64,000 nt of DNA from Eubacterium limosum (GTDB taxonomy: Bacteria > Bacillota > Clostridia > Eubacteriales > Eubacteriaceae). Position 1 is the stretch's first letter. Each line of letters starts with the position of its first letter. The notes beneath the pieces were generated by a model, which had not been told where the DNA came from, made no database searches, and saw only the letters and a program-made list of their open reading frames with translations. Below are positions 17,356 to 27,907 of the stretch, in pieces. Location of the stretch: positions 1,364,001 to 1,428,000 of the forward strand of contig NZ_CP019962.1 in the NCBI RefSeq assembly GCF_000807675.2, read 5' to 3'. The position numbers and the translations under genes were made by a program.

Positions 17356-17724
17356 ATGATTCAACAAGAAAGTAGATTGAAAGTTGCTGATAATACCGGT
17401 GCAAAGGAATTGTTATGCATCCGAGTTCTCGGTGGTTCAGGAAGACGTTATGCCAACATTGGCGACGTGATTGTATGCGCTGTAAAAAGTGCTGCTCCTG
17501 GCGGAGACGTTAAAAAAGGTGACGTTGTAAAAGCGGTTGTTGTTCGCTCAAAACGCGGTGTACGCCGTGATGACGGAAGCTATATCAAATTTGACCAGAA
17601 CGCAGCTGTTTTGATAAAAGATGATAAAAATCCAAGAGGAACCCGTATCTTCGGACCTGTTGCGAGAGAGTTAAGAGACAAGAAGTATATGAAAATTGTA
17701 TCTTTGGCTCCTGAAGTACTTTAA
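17356..17724 (+). CDS. rplN: Ribosomal protein uL14
   Basis: 50S protein at the subunit interface. 122 aa: [19 protein letters not shown], the loop [17 protein letters not shown] and [15 protein letters not shown] are intact. It opens the spc-type segment without a visible internal promoter. Confidence 0.98.
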   Translation: MIQQESRLKVADNTGAKELLCIRVLGGSGRRYANIGDVIVCAVKSAAPGGDVKKGDVVKAVVVRSKRGVRRDDGSYIKFDQNAAVLIKDDKNPRGTRIFGPVARELRDKKYMKIVSLAPEVL

Positions 17725-17739
17725 TTAGGAGGTGACCAT

Positions 17740-18066
17740 ATGGCTAACAAGATGCATGTAAAAAAAGATGATATTGTCCAGGTAATTTCTGGTAAAGATA
17801 AAGGCAAAACCGGTAAGGTTTTAGCAGCTTTCCCTGATGAAGGAAAAGTACGTGTCGAAGGTGTCAACATTCTGACCAAGCACAAAAAACCATCCCAGGC
17901 AATGCAGCAGGGTGGTATTATCCGCGAAGAAGGCAAGATTGACGCTTCTAACGTATTGTTAAACTGTGATAAATGCGGCCGCGGCGTTCGTACCGGCGTA
18001 CAGATCACAGAAGATGGTAAAAAAGTAAGAGTCTGCAAGAAATGCGGACAGGTTCTCGATAACTAA
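17740..18066 (+). CDS. rplX: Ribosomal protein uL24
   Basis: Assembly-initiating 50S protein with a KOW motif ([16 protein letters not shown]). 108 aa. Two C-terminal pairs, CDKCG and CKKCG, suggest a zinc-binding site, a variant found in many Bacillota. Confidence 0.98.
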   Translation: MANKMHVKKDDIVQVISGKDKGKTGKVLAAFPDEGKVRVEGVNILTKHKKPSQAMQQGGIIREEGKIDASNVLLNCDKCGRGVRTGVQITEDGKKVRVCKKCGQVLDN

Positions 18067-18086
18067 TCTGGGGAAGGAGGCACATT

Positions 18087-18626
18087 ATGGCTAGAATGCA
18101 AGATAAGTATCTCAACGAAGTCGTACCGGCTTTGAAAGAGAAATTTCAGTATAAAAATGTAATGGAAGTTCCTAAACTGGAAAAGGTTGTAATCAACATG
18201 GGTTTAGGGGACTGTAAAGATAATTCAAAGGCTCTGGAAGCTGCGGTTATTGACTTAGGCATCATCGCCGGCCAGAGACCGATCGTTACCAAGGCTAAAA
18301 AGTCAGTTGCAAACTTTAAGGTAAGAGAAGGACAGAATGTCGGCGCTAAAGTGACCTTAAGAAGCGACAGAATGTACGAATTCTGCGACAAGCTGTTTAA
18401 CATCGCTCTCCCTCGCGTAAGAGACTTCAGAGGTTTATCCAACAAGTCTTTTGACGGCAGAGGCAACTACGCATTCGGTATCAAGGAACAGTTAATCTTC
18501 CCTGAAATTGACTACGATAAAGTAGAACAGATCAGAGGGATGGACATTATGTTCGTAACCACGGCTAAAACTGACGAGGAAGCGCACGAACTGTTAAGCT
18601 TACTCGGCTTACCGTATGCTAAATAA
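18087..18626 (+). CDS. rplE: Ribosomal protein uL5
   Basis: 5S rRNA-binding 50S protein touching P-site tRNA. 179 aa with [26 protein letters not shown] and [31 protein letters not shown] precedes the ATG. Confidence 0.98.
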   Translation: MARMQDKYLNEVVPALKEKFQYKNVMEVPKLEKVVINMGLGDCKDNSKALEAAVIDLGIIAGQRPIVTKAKKSVANFKVREGQNVGAKVTLRSDRMYEFCDKLFNIALPRVRDFRGLSNKSFDGRGNYAFGIKEQLIFPEIDYDKVEQIRGMDIMFVTTAKTDEEAHELLSLLGLPYAK

Positions 18627-18640
18627 GGAGGCTCGTTACA

Positions 18641-18826
18641 ATGGCTAAAAAAGCAATGAAAGAAAAACAGCAGAAAAAACAAAAATATTCGTCACGTGAA
18701 TACAACCGTTGTCGGATTTGCGGGAGACCACATGCTTACTTAAGAAAGTTTGGTATCTGCAGAATTTGTTTTAGAGAATTGGCTTATAAGGGAGAAATTC
18801 CTGGTGTTCGTAAAGCCAGCTGGTAA
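18641..18826 (+). CDS. rpsN: Ribosomal protein uS14, zinc (C+) type
   Basis: 61-residue short form of S14 with the zinc knuckle pairs CRICG and CRICF, so it is the zinc-dependent type (also named rpsZ). It ends [15 protein letters not shown]. It lies between rplE and rpsH as in Bacillus. Confidence 0.97.
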   Translation: MAKKAMKEKQQKKQKYSSREYNRCRICGRPHAYLRKFGICRICFRELAYKGEIPGVRKASW

Positions 18827-18861
18827 GTACGGCTTACACAAACGAAAAGGAGGCACTAAGC

Positions 18862-19260
18862 ATGACAATGACTGATCCAATTGCAGATATGCTGACAAGA
18901 ATCAGAAATGCAAACAATGCAGGTCACAAAACTGTAGAAATGCCGGCTTCCAAAGAAAAGAAAGCGATCGCTGAAATTCTTTTGGAAGAAGGTTATATCA
19001 ATAAAGTAGATTTCATTGATGATGACAAACAGGGCATTATCAAAATCACACTTAAATACGGCGAAAACAAGAGCAAGGTTATTGCTGGTTTAAAGAGAAT
19101 TTCAAAACCAGGCCTGCGTGTTTATGCTGGGAACAACGAAATCCCAAAAGTATTAAACGGACTGGGTGTAGCAATCATTTCTACATCTAAGGGCGTTTTA
19201 ACCGATAAAGAAGCTAGAAGAGCCGGCGTAGGCGGCGAAGTAATCTGTTACGTCTGGTAA
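18862..19260 (+). CDS. rpsH: Ribosomal protein uS8
   Basis: Primary 16S-binding protein and spc-operon regulator in E. coli. 132 aa, opening [17 protein letters not shown] and ending in the conserved [36 protein letters not shown] precedes the first ATG. Confidence 0.98.
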   Translation: MTMTDPIADMLTRIRNANNAGHKTVEMPASKEKKAIAEILLEEGYINKVDFIDDDKQGIIKITLKYGENKSKVIAGLKRISKPGLRVYAGNNEIPKVLNGLGVAIISTSKGVLTDKEARRAGVGGEVICYVW

Positions 19261-19284
19261 CAAATTAACAGGAGGTATACGAAA

Positions 19285-19818
19285 ATGTCAAGAATCGGTA
19301 AAGCTCCAGTTGCCATTCCCGCTGGTGTCGAAGTCAAATTAGATGGACATACCTTAACTGTAAAAGGGCCTAAAGGTCAACTGGTTAGAGAGTTCCATCC
19401 TGATATGATTATCGAAATTGAAGATAACGAAGTGATCGTTAAAAGACCATCTGAAAATAAAGAGCACAAATCCTTACACGGCTTAACCCGTGCGCTGATC
19501 GCCAACATGGTAACCGGCGTCAACAGCGGATTTGAAAAAGTCCTTGAAATCAGTGGTGTTGGTTACAGAGCTGAAAAGAAAGGCAACAAACTGGTCATGA
19601 ACCTTGGATATTCCCATCCTGTCGAAATGGAAGATCCTGAAGGCGTTGAGACCGTTTGTGATGGACAGACTAAAGTAATTGTCAAAGGCATCAGCAAGGA
19701 AGCCGTTGGCGCACATGCTGCCAATATCCGTGCAAAGAGATTGCCTGAACCTTACAAGGGACATGGTGTTAAGTACGCGGACGAACATATCCGTCGTAAA
19801 GTTGGTAAAACTGGTTAA
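19285..19818 (+). CDS. rplF: Ribosomal protein uL6
   Basis: 50S protein near the GTPase centre, two-repeat fold. 177 aa, opening [16 protein letters not shown], with the signature [14 protein letters not shown] at the C-terminus. Confidence 0.98.
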   Translation: MSRIGKAPVAIPAGVEVKLDGHTLTVKGPKGQLVREFHPDMIIEIEDNEVIVKRPSENKEHKSLHGLTRALIANMVTGVNSGFEKVLEISGVGYRAEKKGNKLVMNLGYSHPVEMEDPEGVETVCDGQTKVIVKGISKEAVGAHAANIRAKRLPEPYKGHGVKYADEHIRRKVGKTG

Positions 19819-19864
19819 TCATTAACGGCTATGCCCGACAGGTAAGAAAAAGGAGTGAATCTGA

Positions 19865-20233
19865 ATGATTAAAAAAATCAATAAAAACGAATTGCGTTTG
19901 AGAAAACATTTGAGAGTCCGCAAAAAAATTGCCGGAACAAATGAAAGACCTCGTCTGAACGTATTCAGAAGCAATAAAAATATGTACGCACAGATCATTG
20001 ATGATGCGAAAGGCGTCACCTTGGTTTCTGCTTCCACCCTTGACAAAGATCTGAGAGACCAGATCGAAAAAGGTGGCGGAAAAGCCGCTGCAAAAATGGT
20101 CGGCGAAGCCATTGCCAAAAAAGCACTGGCAGCGGGCATTGAAGATGTCGTATTTGACAGAGGCGGTTATATCTACACTGGAAGAGTAAAAGAATTAGCA
20201 GACGGCGCGCGTGAAGCCGGATTAAAATTCTAA
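19865..20233 (+). CDS. rplR: Ribosomal protein uL18
   Basis: 5S rRNA-binding protein, 122 aa, with a basic N-terminus ([20 protein letters not shown]) and [37 protein letters not shown] precedes the ATG. Confidence 0.98.
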   Translation: MIKKINKNELRLRKHLRVRKKIAGTNERPRLNVFRSNKNMYAQIIDDAKGVTLVSASTLDKDLRDQIEKGGGKAAAKMVGEAIAKKALAAGIEDVVFDRGGYIYTGRVKELADGAREAGLKF

Positions 20234-20250
20234 GTAAAGGAGGTCGCTTG

Positions 20251-20757
20251 ATGCAGAGTAATAAAATTGATCCGAACACATTGGATTTACAGGAAAGAGT
20301 TGTTACCATCAACCGTGTAACCAAGGTTGTAAAAGGTGGTCGTAACTTTAGATTCAGTTGTTTAGTGATTGTTGGAGACGGAAACGGCTATGTAGGTGTC
20401 GGCAAAGGGAAAGCAATGGAAATTCCAGACGCCATCCGCAAGGGTATCGAATCCGCTAAAAAATCATTAATCAAAGTACCACTTGTTGGAACAACCATTC
20501 CGCATTTAGTACAGGGCGAAGATGGCGCCGGCAAAGTGCTCTTAAAACCTGCCGGACCTGGTACCGGTGTTATCGCCGGCGGCGCTGTTCGTGCTGTATG
20601 CGAATTGGCCGGAATTAAAGATATCAGAACGAAATCTTTAGGAACTAATAATGCCCGCAATATGGTCAACGCTACAATGGAAGGGTTAGCGCGTTTAACC
20701 ACTCTTGAAGAAGTAGCAGCCAAACGCGGCAAAACACCTGAAGAAATTTTAGGTTAG
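20251..20757 (+). CDS. rpsE: Ribosomal protein uS5
   Basis: 30S protein affecting decoding fidelity. ATG 20251 is preferred over the adjoining TTG (AAAGGAGGTCGCTTG upstream). It contains the signature [38 protein letters not shown] and [15 protein letters not shown]. Confidence 0.98.
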   Translation: MQSNKIDPNTLDLQERVVTINRVTKVVKGGRNFRFSCLVIVGDGNGYVGVGKGKAMEIPDAIRKGIESAKKSLIKVPLVGTTIPHLVQGEDGAGKVLLKPAGPGTGVIAGGAVRAVCELAGIKDIRTKSLGTNNARNMVNATMEGLARLTTLEEVAAKRGKTPEEILG

Positions 20758-20769
20758 GAGGCGTTCATC

Positions 20770-20952
20770 GTGGCGAAACAATTAAAAATCACACTTAAGA
20801 AAAGCATCATCGGTCGCAATCAGAGACAGCGTAAGACGATTGAAGCCCTGGGTCTTAAGAAAATCGGACAGACTGTTGTTCATGATGACACCCCTCAGAT
20901 TCGCGGCATGATCCACAAAACAGATTTCATGCTCGACGTTGAAGAAGTATAG
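20770..20952 (+). CDS. rpmD: Ribosomal protein uL30
   Basis: 60-residue 50S protein. GTG start; [19 protein letters not shown] and the conserved MIHKTDFML are present. It lies between rpsE and rplO as usual. Confidence 0.97.
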   Translation: MAKQLKITLKKSIIGRNQRQRKTIEALGLKKIGQTVVHDDTPQIRGMIHKTDFMLDVEEV

Positions 20953-20962
20953 GAGGTGTACG

Positions 20963-21406
20963 ATGAGATTACATACCTTAAGACCTGCAGAAGGCTCTAA
21001 GAAAGATACCAAGCGTAAAGGCCGCGGTACCGCAACCGGACAGGGTAAAACTGCCGGCAGAGGTCAGGACGGCCAAAAATCACGTTCAGGCGGCGGCGTA
21101 CGTCCGGGCTTTGAAGGTGGTCAGATGCCACTGGCTCGCAGACTGCCAAAACGTGGTTTCTCAAACTATCGTTTCAAAAAAGAATACGCCATCGTAAATG
21201 TTGGCGAATTAAACGCTTTTGAAGAAAATACTGTAGTAACACCTGAGTTATTATTAGAATATGGTTTCATTCGCAAATTAAAAGCTGGTGTAAAAATTTT
21301 GGGTGAAGGGGATTTGGAAAAAGCTTTAACCGTTAAAGCGAACAAAGTCAGCAAGTCTGCTGAAGAAAAAATCCTTGCCCGAGGAGGAAAGGTAGAGGTG
21401 ATTTAG
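20963..21406 (+). CDS. rplO: Ribosomal protein uL15
   Basis: Late-assembly 50S protein. ATG 20963 after AGGAGGTGTACG gives 147 aa; the longer frame would start inside rpmD. It is glycine-rich ([20 protein letters not shown]) with [15 protein letters not shown]. The stop is immediately followed by the secY ATG. Confidence 0.98.
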   Translation: MRLHTLRPAEGSKKDTKRKGRGTATGQGKTAGRGQDGQKSRSGGGVRPGFEGGQMPLARRLPKRGFSNYRFKKEYAIVNVGELNAFEENTVVTPELLLEYGFIRKLKAGVKILGEGDLEKALTVKANKVSKSAEEKILARGGKVEVI

Positions 21407-22666
21407 ATGATTTCTACTTTGAAGGATGCATGGAGAATTCCGGATTTACGACGCAAGATGATCTATACGATCGCGCTTTTGTTCGTTTATCGTCTGGGTT
21501 CTTTTATTCCCGTCCCTTACATTGACACCGCGCAGCTTGCGAACCTTGTTAATGATGGCGGAATTTTTGGATTGTTTAACATCATTTCCGGGGGGAACTT
21601 TGGTAATTTTACGATTTTTGCCATGAGCATCACCCCTTACATCAATGCATCCATCATCATGAATCTTCTAGCATTTGCCATACCAGCATTAGAAAGATTA
21701 CAAAAAGAAGGCGAAGAAGGACGTAAAAAAATTGCCCAGTACACCCGTTATTTAACCATTGTACTGGCAATTATCCAAGCCTTGGGGATGAGTTTATCCT
21801 ATGGTGGACTATTAACCGAAAAGAATGCCTTTACCATTTTCGTTGTTGTGCTCTGTATTACAGCAGGAACAACCTTCCTGATGTTCTTAGGCGAACAGAT
21901 CACAGAAAACGGCATTGGCAATGGGATTTCACTGATTATCTTTATCAGTATCATCTCCAGAATTCCAAGTGCGATCGTACAGATTTATGAATATGTACAG
22001 GTCGGAACCATGTCGATTATTGCGGTTATTTTACTCCTCATCGGCATCATCGTCGCAACGGTTGCCGTTGTGGCCGTTACCGAAGGACAACGTAAAATAC
22101 CTGTCCAGTATGCAAAGAGAGTGGTCGGACGTAAAATGTACGGCGGACAAAGCACCCACATTCCGCTCCGCGTGAATATGGCAGGCGTTATCCCCATCAT
22201 TTTCGCCAGTTCCTTAACCCTCTTCCCGGCAACTTTAGCACAGTTTTTCCCGAACTCCGGCTTCTCAGCCTGGATATCTAAATACTTTGCTTGGGGCGCA
22301 CCGGTAACAACCATTATTTATATCGTTTTAATTGTAGCGTTTACCTATTTCTATACAGCTGTTACCTTCAATCCATTCGATATTGCAGATAACATCAAGA
22401 AACAAGGGGGTTATGTGCCCGGTATAAGACCAGGTAAGCCAACCGTTGAGTATTTATCCCGTATTATGAACCGCCTGACCCTTTTCGGTGGGATTTTCCT
22501 CGCGTTGATTGCGATCATTCCAATCATCATCGGGAATTTTATGGGCGGCGTCAGCTTACAGTTCGGCGGTACAAGCTTACTGATCATCGTTGGTGTTGCA
22601 CTGGAAACCGTTAAACAAATCGAGTCAGAAATGACCATGCGGAATTATCAAGGATTTTTAAAATAG
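21407..22666 (+). CDS. secY: Protein translocase subunit SecY
   Basis: Membrane channel of the Sec pathway, 419 aa with about ten hydrophobic segments. Signatures: RLGSFIPVPYID in the first helix region, the plug area GGNFGNFTIFAMSITPYINA, and the cytosolic loop PVQYAKRVVGRKMYGG that docks SecA/ribosomes. It starts directly at the end of rplO, so the two are coupled. Confidence 0.98.
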   Translation: MISTLKDAWRIPDLRRKMIYTIALLFVYRLGSFIPVPYIDTAQLANLVNDGGIFGLFNIISGGNFGNFTIFAMSITPYINASIIMNLLAFAIPALERLQKEGEEGRKKIAQYTRYLTIVLAIIQALGMSLSYGGLLTEKNAFTIFVVVLCITAGTTFLMFLGEQITENGIGNGISLIIFISIISRIPSAIVQIYEYVQVGTMSIIAVILLLIGIIVATVAVVAVTEGQRKIPVQYAKRVVGRKMYGGQSTHIPLRVNMAGVIPIIFASSLTLFPATLAQFFPNSGFSAWISKYFAWGAPVTTIIYIVLIVAFTYFYTAVTFNPFDIADNIKKQGGYVPGIRPGKPTVEYLSRIMNRLTLFGGIFLALIAIIPIIIGNFMGGVSLQFGGTSLLIIVGVALETVKQIESEMTMRNYQGFLK

Positions 22667-22685
22667 TAAAAACGGAGATAAGAAA

Positions 22686-23336
22686 ATGAGAGTTGTATTA
22701 TTAGGACCTCCGGGTGCTGGAAAAGGTACACAGGCAAAGGGCATCGCGAATGCCTATGCCATTCCTCATATTTCCACTGGAGATCTTTTCAGAGAAAATT
22801 TAAAAAATAAAACACCGCTCGGAGTCAAGGCACAGTCCTATATGGACGCCGGGAAACTGGTGCCGGACGAACTTGTCATCGCATTGGTAGAAGACCGGAT
22901 CGAAAGAGACGATTGTAAAAATGGTTACCTGCTCGATGGTTTCCCAAGAACCGTCGCACAGGCAGAAGCACTGAAAGCATTTAACGAAAAAATGGGTCAT
23001 CCATTGGACTTCGCTGTGAACATTTCCGTTCCTTCAGACATCCTGGTTGACCGGATCACCGGAAGACGCAGCTGCCCAGCATGCGGCGCGACCTACCACA
23101 TCCGGTACAACGCACCAAAGACCGAAGGTATCTGTGACAATGACGGGACAGCCTTAATCCAGAGAGATGACGATAAACCGGAAACGGTAAAAACCCGTAT
23201 TGACGTATACGAAGAAGAATCCGCTCCTTTAGTAGGCTATTACGACAAGTTGGGTAAACTGGTGACCATCGACGGTACCCAGTCTCCTGCAGAAGTTGCA
23301 GAAGCGATCAAAGTTGCGCTTGGTGGTGCCCGGTAA
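22686..23336 (+). CDS. adk: Adenylate kinase, zinc-binding LID type
   Basis: Interconverts AMP + ATP and 2 ADP. The P-loop [11 protein letters not shown] is at residues 7–17, the NMP-binding region is [10 protein letters not shown], and [15 protein letters not shown] is intact. The LID carries CPACG and a second cluster CDND, a Cys/Asp zinc site of the Gram-positive long form (216 aa). It lies between secY and map as in Bacillus. Confidence 0.98.
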   Translation: MRVVLLGPPGAGKGTQAKGIANAYAIPHISTGDLFRENLKNKTPLGVKAQSYMDAGKLVPDELVIALVEDRIERDDCKNGYLLDGFPRTVAQAEALKAFNEKMGHPLDFAVNISVPSDILVDRITGRRSCPACGATYHIRYNAPKTEGICDNDGTALIQRDDDKPETVKTRIDVYEEESAPLVGYYDKLGKLVTIDGTQSPAEVAEAIKVALGGAR

Positions 23337-23337
23337 T

Positions 23338-24087
23338 ATGATTACCATAAAATCACAAAACGAGGTTGAAGCGATGCGGCGCGCCGGCAGAATTGTTGCC
23401 GAGTGCCACGAGCTCATTCAATCAAAAATAAAACCGGGTATGACAACCCTGGATCTGGACCGGATCGCTGAAAAGTTTATCCGGGAACAGGGTGCGTACC
23501 CAACCTTCCTGGGTTACCAGGGCTTCCCAAATTCCATCTGTGCTTCCGTTAACGAAGAAGTGGTTCACGGCATTCCCGGGAACCGCAGGTTAAAGGAAGG
23601 AGACATTATCGCCGTGGATCTCGGCGCGACGTTGGACGGTTACGTCGGCGACGCGGCCAGAACCCATGCGGTCGGTAAAATCTCCGAGGAAGCGCAGCGA
23701 CTCATTGATGTAACCAGAGAGTCCTTCTTTAAGGGCATCGAGTATGCCCGAGAAGGTTACCGCCTGTCAGACATCTCCCATGCGATACAAGAAGTTGTGG
23801 AAGCAAACGGGTTCTCAGTGGTAAGGGACTATGTGGGACATGGCATCGGACGCGAAATGCACGAAGATCCGCCCATTCCAAACTACGGTAAACCCGGTCA
23901 CGGGCCTAGATTGCGTCAGGGAATGTGCCTTGCCATCGAGCCGATGGTCGATGTGGGGACTTACAACGTAAAACTTTTAGCGAACGACTGGACCGTTGTG
24001 ACTGCGGATGGTTCCTTATCCGCTCACTATGAAAATACAATTTACATTACAGGCAAAGAAGCGCCTGAGATACTCACGATGCTTTAA
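23338..24087 (+). CDS. map: Type I methionine aminopeptidase
   Basis: Removes N-terminal Met. ATG 23338, one base after the adk stop, gives 249 aa; a longer frame would begin inside adk. Metal ligands are visible: two Asp in [20 protein letters not shown], His in [14 protein letters not shown], Glu in AIEPMVD and a final Glu near [11 protein letters not shown]. Confidence 0.97.
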   Translation: MITIKSQNEVEAMRRAGRIVAECHELIQSKIKPGMTTLDLDRIAEKFIREQGAYPTFLGYQGFPNSICASVNEEVVHGIPGNRRLKEGDIIAVDLGATLDGYVGDAARTHAVGKISEEAQRLIDVTRESFFKGIEYAREGYRLSDISHAIQEVVEANGFSVVRDYVGHGIGREMHEDPPIPNYGKPGHGPRLRQGMCLAIEPMVDVGTYNVKLLANDWTVVTADGSLSAHYENTIYITGKEAPEILTML

Positions 24088-24092
24088 GGGTA

Positions 24093-24395
24093 ATGAAGAT
24101 GGATGATTTAAAAGTGGGACAGATTGTCCGGCCATTAGCCGGACGGGATAAAGGCCAGGTCATGGTTGTCTACGAGATTCTGGATCAGAACTACGTAACG
24201 ATCTGTGATGGAAAGCTTAGAAAAGTAAGTAACCCCAAAAAGAAAAAAGTCAGGCACCTGGCAAAGACAAACCAGATCGTCACAATATTGCATGAGAAAT
24301 TGAAAAACGGTGATAAAGTAAACAATGCCGAAATCAGAAAATGTCTTGAACCATTTTTAGGCGAGATTGATGACGGTAAAAGTGAGGAGGTTTGA
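24093..24395 (+). CDS. KOW-domain RNA-binding protein (L14e-like)
   Basis: 100-residue protein found between map and infA in many Clostridia. The KOW motif (VGQIVRPLAGRDKGQVMVV) is followed by a basic patch KKKKVRHLAKTNQI. A role on the ribosome or in RNA binding is inferred from fold and operon position; the specific function is unknown. The second in-frame ATG at 24099 is an alternative start. Confidence 0.85.
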   Translation: MKMDDLKVGQIVRPLAGRDKGQVMVVYEILDQNYVTICDGKLRKVSNPKKKKVRHLAKTNQIVTILHEKLKNGDKVNNAEIRKCLEPFLGEIDDGKSEEV

Positions 24396-24398
24396 TCA

Positions 24399-24626
24399 AT
24401 GGGCAAAAAAGACGTGATTGAAGTCGAAGGTAGAGTGATTGAGGCTTTACCAAATACGATTTTTTTAGTAGAATTAGAGAATGGACATCAGATAACAGCG
24501 CATATTTCAGGAAAATTAAGAATGAACTACATTCGGATTTTACCTGGAGACAAAGTTATGTTAGAATTGTCCCCATATGATTTGACCCGTGGGCGTATCG
24601 TATGGCGGGGAAAAGGCAGATCATAA
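24399..24626 (+). CDS. infA: Translation initiation factor IF-1
   Basis: 75-residue OB-fold protein that binds the 30S A site. It opens [18 protein letters not shown] and has the family signature [19 protein letters not shown] and [28 protein letters not shown] precedes the ATG. Confidence 0.98.
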   Translation: MGKKDVIEVEGRVIEALPNTIFLVELENGHQITAHISGKLRMNYIRILPGDKVMLELSPYDLTRGRIVWRGKGRS

Positions 24627-24641
24627 AGGAGGAAACAAACA

Positions 24642-24755
24642 ATGAAAGTAAGACCATCAGTAAAACCGATTTGCGAAAAATGCAAAATCATTAAGAGAAA
24701 CGGTCGTGTAATGGTAATTTGTGAAAATCCTAAACACAAACAGAAACAGGGTTAA
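24642..24755 (+). CDS. rpmJ: Ribosomal protein bL36, zinc type
   Basis: 37-residue protein: [17 protein letters not shown], then [11 protein letters not shown]. The CEKC pair, the later Cys and His form the usual zinc ribbon. AAAGGAGGAAACAAACA precedes the ATG; it follows infA by 15 bases. Confidence 0.97.
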   Translation: MKVRPSVKPICEKCKIIKRNGRVMVICENPKHKQKQG

Positions 24756-24944
24756 TAAAACCCTTTGGACTAAAACAAGCGTGCGGCCGCGGCAATTAAT
24801 CCGTACGCATGATATAGAGGCACAGGCCTGATTGCATAACCCACAAGGGGTCTGTCGAACATGGGACTAGGAAAAATAAGCAAGGAATCCGGGGTTCCAG
24901 GTCATCATATACATGACCAATAAAATTTAGGAGGTACTAACCAT
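24756..24944 (+). promoter_or_regulatory. Structured spacer before rpsM, possible r-protein leader
   Basis: A 189-base gap within an otherwise tightly packed operon. It contains GCGTGCGG...CCGTACGC, an 8-bp stem with one wobble near its start, and further GC-rich pairs around CCCACAAGGGG. In E. coli the region before rpsM binds S4; a comparable control here is inference. No clear promoter is visible. Confidence 0.4.
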
Positions 24945-25313
24945 ATGGCAAGAATTGCCGGCGTCGATTTACCCAGAGATAAAAGGGTAGAAGTAGGCTT
25001 GACCTACATTTATGGAATTGGTCGTCCAACTTCCAATAAGATTTTAAAAGAGTTAAACATTAACCCTGATACCAGAGTTAAAGACTTGACTGAAAATGAA
25101 GTTAACGCATTAAGAAACATTCTCGATGAAAAATACACCGTAGAAGGTGATTTGCGTCGTGAAGTTAATTTAAATATTAAACGACTGATCGAAATTGGTT
25201 CCTACAGAGGTTTAAGACACCGTAGAGGTTTACCTGTCCGTGGACAGAAAACCAAAACCAATGCCCGCACCCGTAAAGGTCCGAAGAAAACAGTCGGAAG
25301 AAAGAGTAAATAG
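24945..25313 (+). CDS. rpsM: Ribosomal protein uS13
   Basis: 30S head protein contacting L5 and P-site tRNA. 122 aa: [20 protein letters not shown], the helix-two-turn-helix [10 protein letters not shown], and the basic tail [19 protein letters not shown]. Confidence 0.98.
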   Translation: MARIAGVDLPRDKRVEVGLTYIYGIGRPTSNKILKELNINPDTRVKDLTENEVNALRNILDEKYTVEGDLRREVNLNIKRLIEIGSYRGLRHRRGLPVRGQKTKTNARTRKGPKKTVGRKSK

Positions 25314-25324
25314 GAGGTTGAATC

Positions 25325-25717
25325 ATGGCTAAGAAAGTTATCCGTTCTAAGAAAAGAAAAATCAAAAAGAATATTGAACGCGGCCAGGCCCACATTCAAT
25401 CTTCATTCAATAACACCATTGTGACCATCACTGACACTGCAGGAAATGCCTTATCTTGGGCAAGTGCCGGAGAATTAGGTTTCAGAGGTTCCAGAAAAAG
25501 CACACCTTTCGCAGCTCAGATGGCTGCTGAACAGGCGGCAAAGCTTGCAATGGAACACGGTTTAAAGAGTGTTGAAGTAATGGTCAAAGGACCAGGTTCA
25601 GGTCGTGAAGCAGCGATTCGTGCCTTACAGGCAGCGGGCCTTGAAATTACCCTCATCAGAGACGTAACCCCAATCCCGCACAATGGCTGCCGTCCGCCTA
25701 AACGCAGAAGAGTCTAA
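25325..25717 (+). CDS. rpsK: Ribosomal protein uS11
   Basis: 30S platform protein, 130 aa. [16 protein letters not shown] and the C-terminal [20 protein letters not shown] are diagnostic. AGGAGGTTGAATC precedes the ATG. Confidence 0.98.
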   Translation: MAKKVIRSKKRKIKKNIERGQAHIQSSFNNTIVTITDTAGNALSWASAGELGFRGSRKSTPFAAQMAAEQAAKLAMEHGLKSVEVMVKGPGSGREAAIRALQAAGLEITLIRDVTPIPHNGCRPPKRRRV

Positions 25718-25737
25718 TAGGAGGTGTAAAGAATAGT

Positions 25738-26367
25738 ATGGCAAGATATACAGAAGCATCATGCCGTCAGTGCAGACGTGAAGGCATGAAATTATACTTA
25801 AAGGGTGAAAGATGTTATTCTACAAACAAATGCGCGTTTGAAAGAAGACCGACACCACCAGGACAGCATGGTAAAAGACGTACAAAATTATCTGAATACG
25901 GCTTACAGTTACGTGAAAAACAGAAAGTTAAAAGAATCTATGGCGTTCTGGAAAAACAGTTCGCACATTACTTTGATTTAGCTGAAAAACAGAAAGGGAT
26001 TACCGGTTCTAACCTGTTAGAAATCCTGGAAACCCGTCTGGACAACGTTGTTTACCGTCTTGGCTTAGCAACTTCCAGAAAAGAAGCCCGTCAGCTCGTA
26101 CAGCACGCCCATTTCCTGATTAACGGCAAAAAGGTCAACGTACCTTCTTACCTGGTTAAGGAAGGCGACACCATCGAAGTAAAGGCAAAAAGCAAAAAAT
26201 CACCTAAATTTAAAGAAATTCTTGAAGCAACTGAAAACAGAGCTGTTGCTCCTTGGTTATCAGCAGATTTGGATACTTTAAGCGGAAAAGTTATCGGAAG
26301 ACCGACAAGAGAAGATATTGATGTTGAAATTGCTGAACATCTAATCGTCGAATTGTATTCTAAGTAA
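25738..26367 (+). CDS. rpsD: Ribosomal protein uS4, zinc-containing form
   Basis: Primary 16S assembly protein and candidate autoregulator. 209 aa with an N-terminal CRQC...CYSTNKC zinc cluster, [20 protein letters not shown], and the S4 domain [20 protein letters not shown]. The order S13–S11–S4–alpha is that of Gram-negative alpha operons, and S4 is kept here. Confidence 0.98.
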   Translation: MARYTEASCRQCRREGMKLYLKGERCYSTNKCAFERRPTPPGQHGKRRTKLSEYGLQLREKQKVKRIYGVLEKQFAHYFDLAEKQKGITGSNLLEILETRLDNVVYRLGLATSRKEARQLVQHAHFLINGKKVNVPSYLVKEGDTIEVKAKSKKSPKFKEILEATENRAVAPWLSADLDTLSGKVIGRPTREDIDVEIAEHLIVELYSK

Positions 26368-26394
26368 TAGGATAAAATGACAATGAGACATTCG

Positions 26395-26411
26395 CCGGCG
26401 CTCTGCGCCGG
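26395..26411 (+). promoter_or_regulatory. GC-rich hairpin between rpsD and rpoA
   Basis: CCGGCGC-TCT-GCGCCGG, a perfect 7-bp stem in an otherwise AT-rich 103-base spacer. There is no T tract, so it is more likely an RNA-processing or stability element than a terminator. Confidence 0.45.
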
Positions 26412-26470
26412 TATGCGTAACCCTCACGTTATGGAACTGAAAAATTTAAATTTAGGAGGGTCAAGATTAA

Positions 26471-27430
26471 ATGATCGAATTTGAAAAACCAATTATCGAA
26501 ATCGTTGAAAAATCAGAAGATGAAACCTACGGCAAGTTTGTCGTCGAACCCTTGGAAAGAGGCTATGGTACAACCTTAGGCAACAGCTTAAGACGGATCA
26601 TGCTTTCCTCCCTCCCGGGCGTTGCCGTTACTTCCGTTAAAATAGACGGTGTTCTTCATGAGTTCTCAACCATTCCCGGCGTACGGGAAGACGTTGTGGA
26701 AATTCTGCTGAACATGAAAGGTTTGGCTGCTGAAATCTTCTCAGACGAACCCAAAACCGTCCGTATCGAAGCAGAAGGCGAAGGCGAGATCACCGCTGGT
26801 GATATCATTACCGACGCCGATGTGGAAATCTTAAACCCCGACATGCACATCGCAACCCTGGCAAAGGGCGCAACCCTGAACATGGAAATGCGTCTGGAAA
26901 AGGGCCGCGGCTATGTCGCTTCTGATAAAAATAAATATCCGGGTATGCCGATCGGTACCTTACCGGTCGACTCCATTTTCTCACCAATCCGTAAGGTCAA
27001 CTTTCTGGTGGAAAATACCCGTGTCGGTCAGATAACCGATTTTGACAAGCTGACCTTGGAAGTGTGGACCGATGGGACCACCACGCCCGAAGAAGCCCTG
27101 TCATTATCAGCAAAAGTACTGAATGAACATTTGAATCTTTTCATTGATTTAACCGACCACGCAAACAGTGTCGAAATCATGGTTGAAAAAGAAGAGAATG
27201 AAAAAGAACGCATCCGTGAAATGTCCATCGAAGAGCTGGAATTATCCGTGCGTTCAAGCAATTGCCTGAGAAGGGCAAATATTGATACCGTTGAAAAATT
27301 AACTCAGAAAACCGAAGAAGACATGATCAAGGTGCGTAACCTTGGCCGTAAGTCCTTAAATGAAATCAAGCATAAACTGGCTGAAATCGGGTTATCTCTG
27401 AGTCAAGAAGACGAAAAGACAAAGGAGTGA
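26471..27430 (+). CDS. rpoA: RNA polymerase alpha subunit
   Basis: 319 aa. The N-terminal dimerisation domain has [20 protein letters not shown]. After a charged linker the C-terminal domain ([36 protein letters not shown]) contacts UP elements and activators. AGGAGGGTCAAGATTAA precedes the ATG. Confidence 0.99.
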   Translation: MIEFEKPIIEIVEKSEDETYGKFVVEPLERGYGTTLGNSLRRIMLSSLPGVAVTSVKIDGVLHEFSTIPGVREDVVEILLNMKGLAAEIFSDEPKTVRIEAEGEGEITAGDIITDADVEILNPDMHIATLAKGATLNMEMRLEKGRGYVASDKNKYPGMPIGTLPVDSIFSPIRKVNFLVENTRVGQITDFDKLTLEVWTDGTTTPEEALSLSAKVLNEHLNLFIDLTDHANSVEIMVEKEENEKERIREMSIEELELSVRSSNCLRRANIDTVEKLTQKTEEDMIKVRNLGRKSLNEIKHKLAEIGLSLSQEDEKTKE

Positions 27431-27437
27431 TAGAATA

Positions 27438-27779
27438 ATGGCTGGATACAGAAAATTAGGCCGCCCAACCGATCAAAGAAGAGCAATGCTCAGAAATCTG
27501 ACCACTTCACTTTTAGAGCACGGTAGAATCGAAACAACCGTTACCCGCGCAAAAGAAGTAAAAAGAATGGCAGACAAAATGGTCACCTTGGGTAAAAGAG
27601 GCGACTTACATGCCAGAAGACAGGCGTTAGCATACATTACAAAAGACGATGTTGTAAAGAGCCTGTTCGATGAAATTGCACCTAAATACGCCGAAAGACA
27701 GGGTGGATACACACGCATCTACCGTGTTGGACCACGCAGAGGCGACGGTGCTGAAATGGCAGTAATTGAATTAGTATAA
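27438..27779 (+). CDS. rplQ: Ribosomal protein bL17
   Basis: 50S tunnel-exit protein, 113 aa: [35 protein letters not shown], and [20 protein letters not shown]. Last ribosomal gene before a strong terminator. Confidence 0.98.
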   Translation: MAGYRKLGRPTDQRRAMLRNLTTSLLEHGRIETTVTRAKEVKRMADKMVTLGKRGDLHARRQALAYITKDDVVKSLFDEIAPKYAERQGGYTRIYRVGPRRGDGAEMAVIELV

Positions 27780-27787
27780 CAAAGAAT

Positions 27788-27821
27788 GGGATTAAGCCTT
27801 GCGCAAGGTTTAATCCCTTTT
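27788..27821 (+). terminator. Terminator of the ribosomal superoperon
   Basis: GGGATTAAGCCTT/AAGGTTTAATCCC (27788–27817) followed by TTTT. The ECF genes begin 90 bases later without an obvious promoter, so readthrough may serve them. Confidence 0.88.
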
Positions 27822-27907
27822 GACGATTTAGTCAAAAATTTTAAAATGCCATCGAAAATTAAGTGGGAGCACAGAGCGTGCCCTGCATTAAACAGAAAGA
27901 GAAGCTC

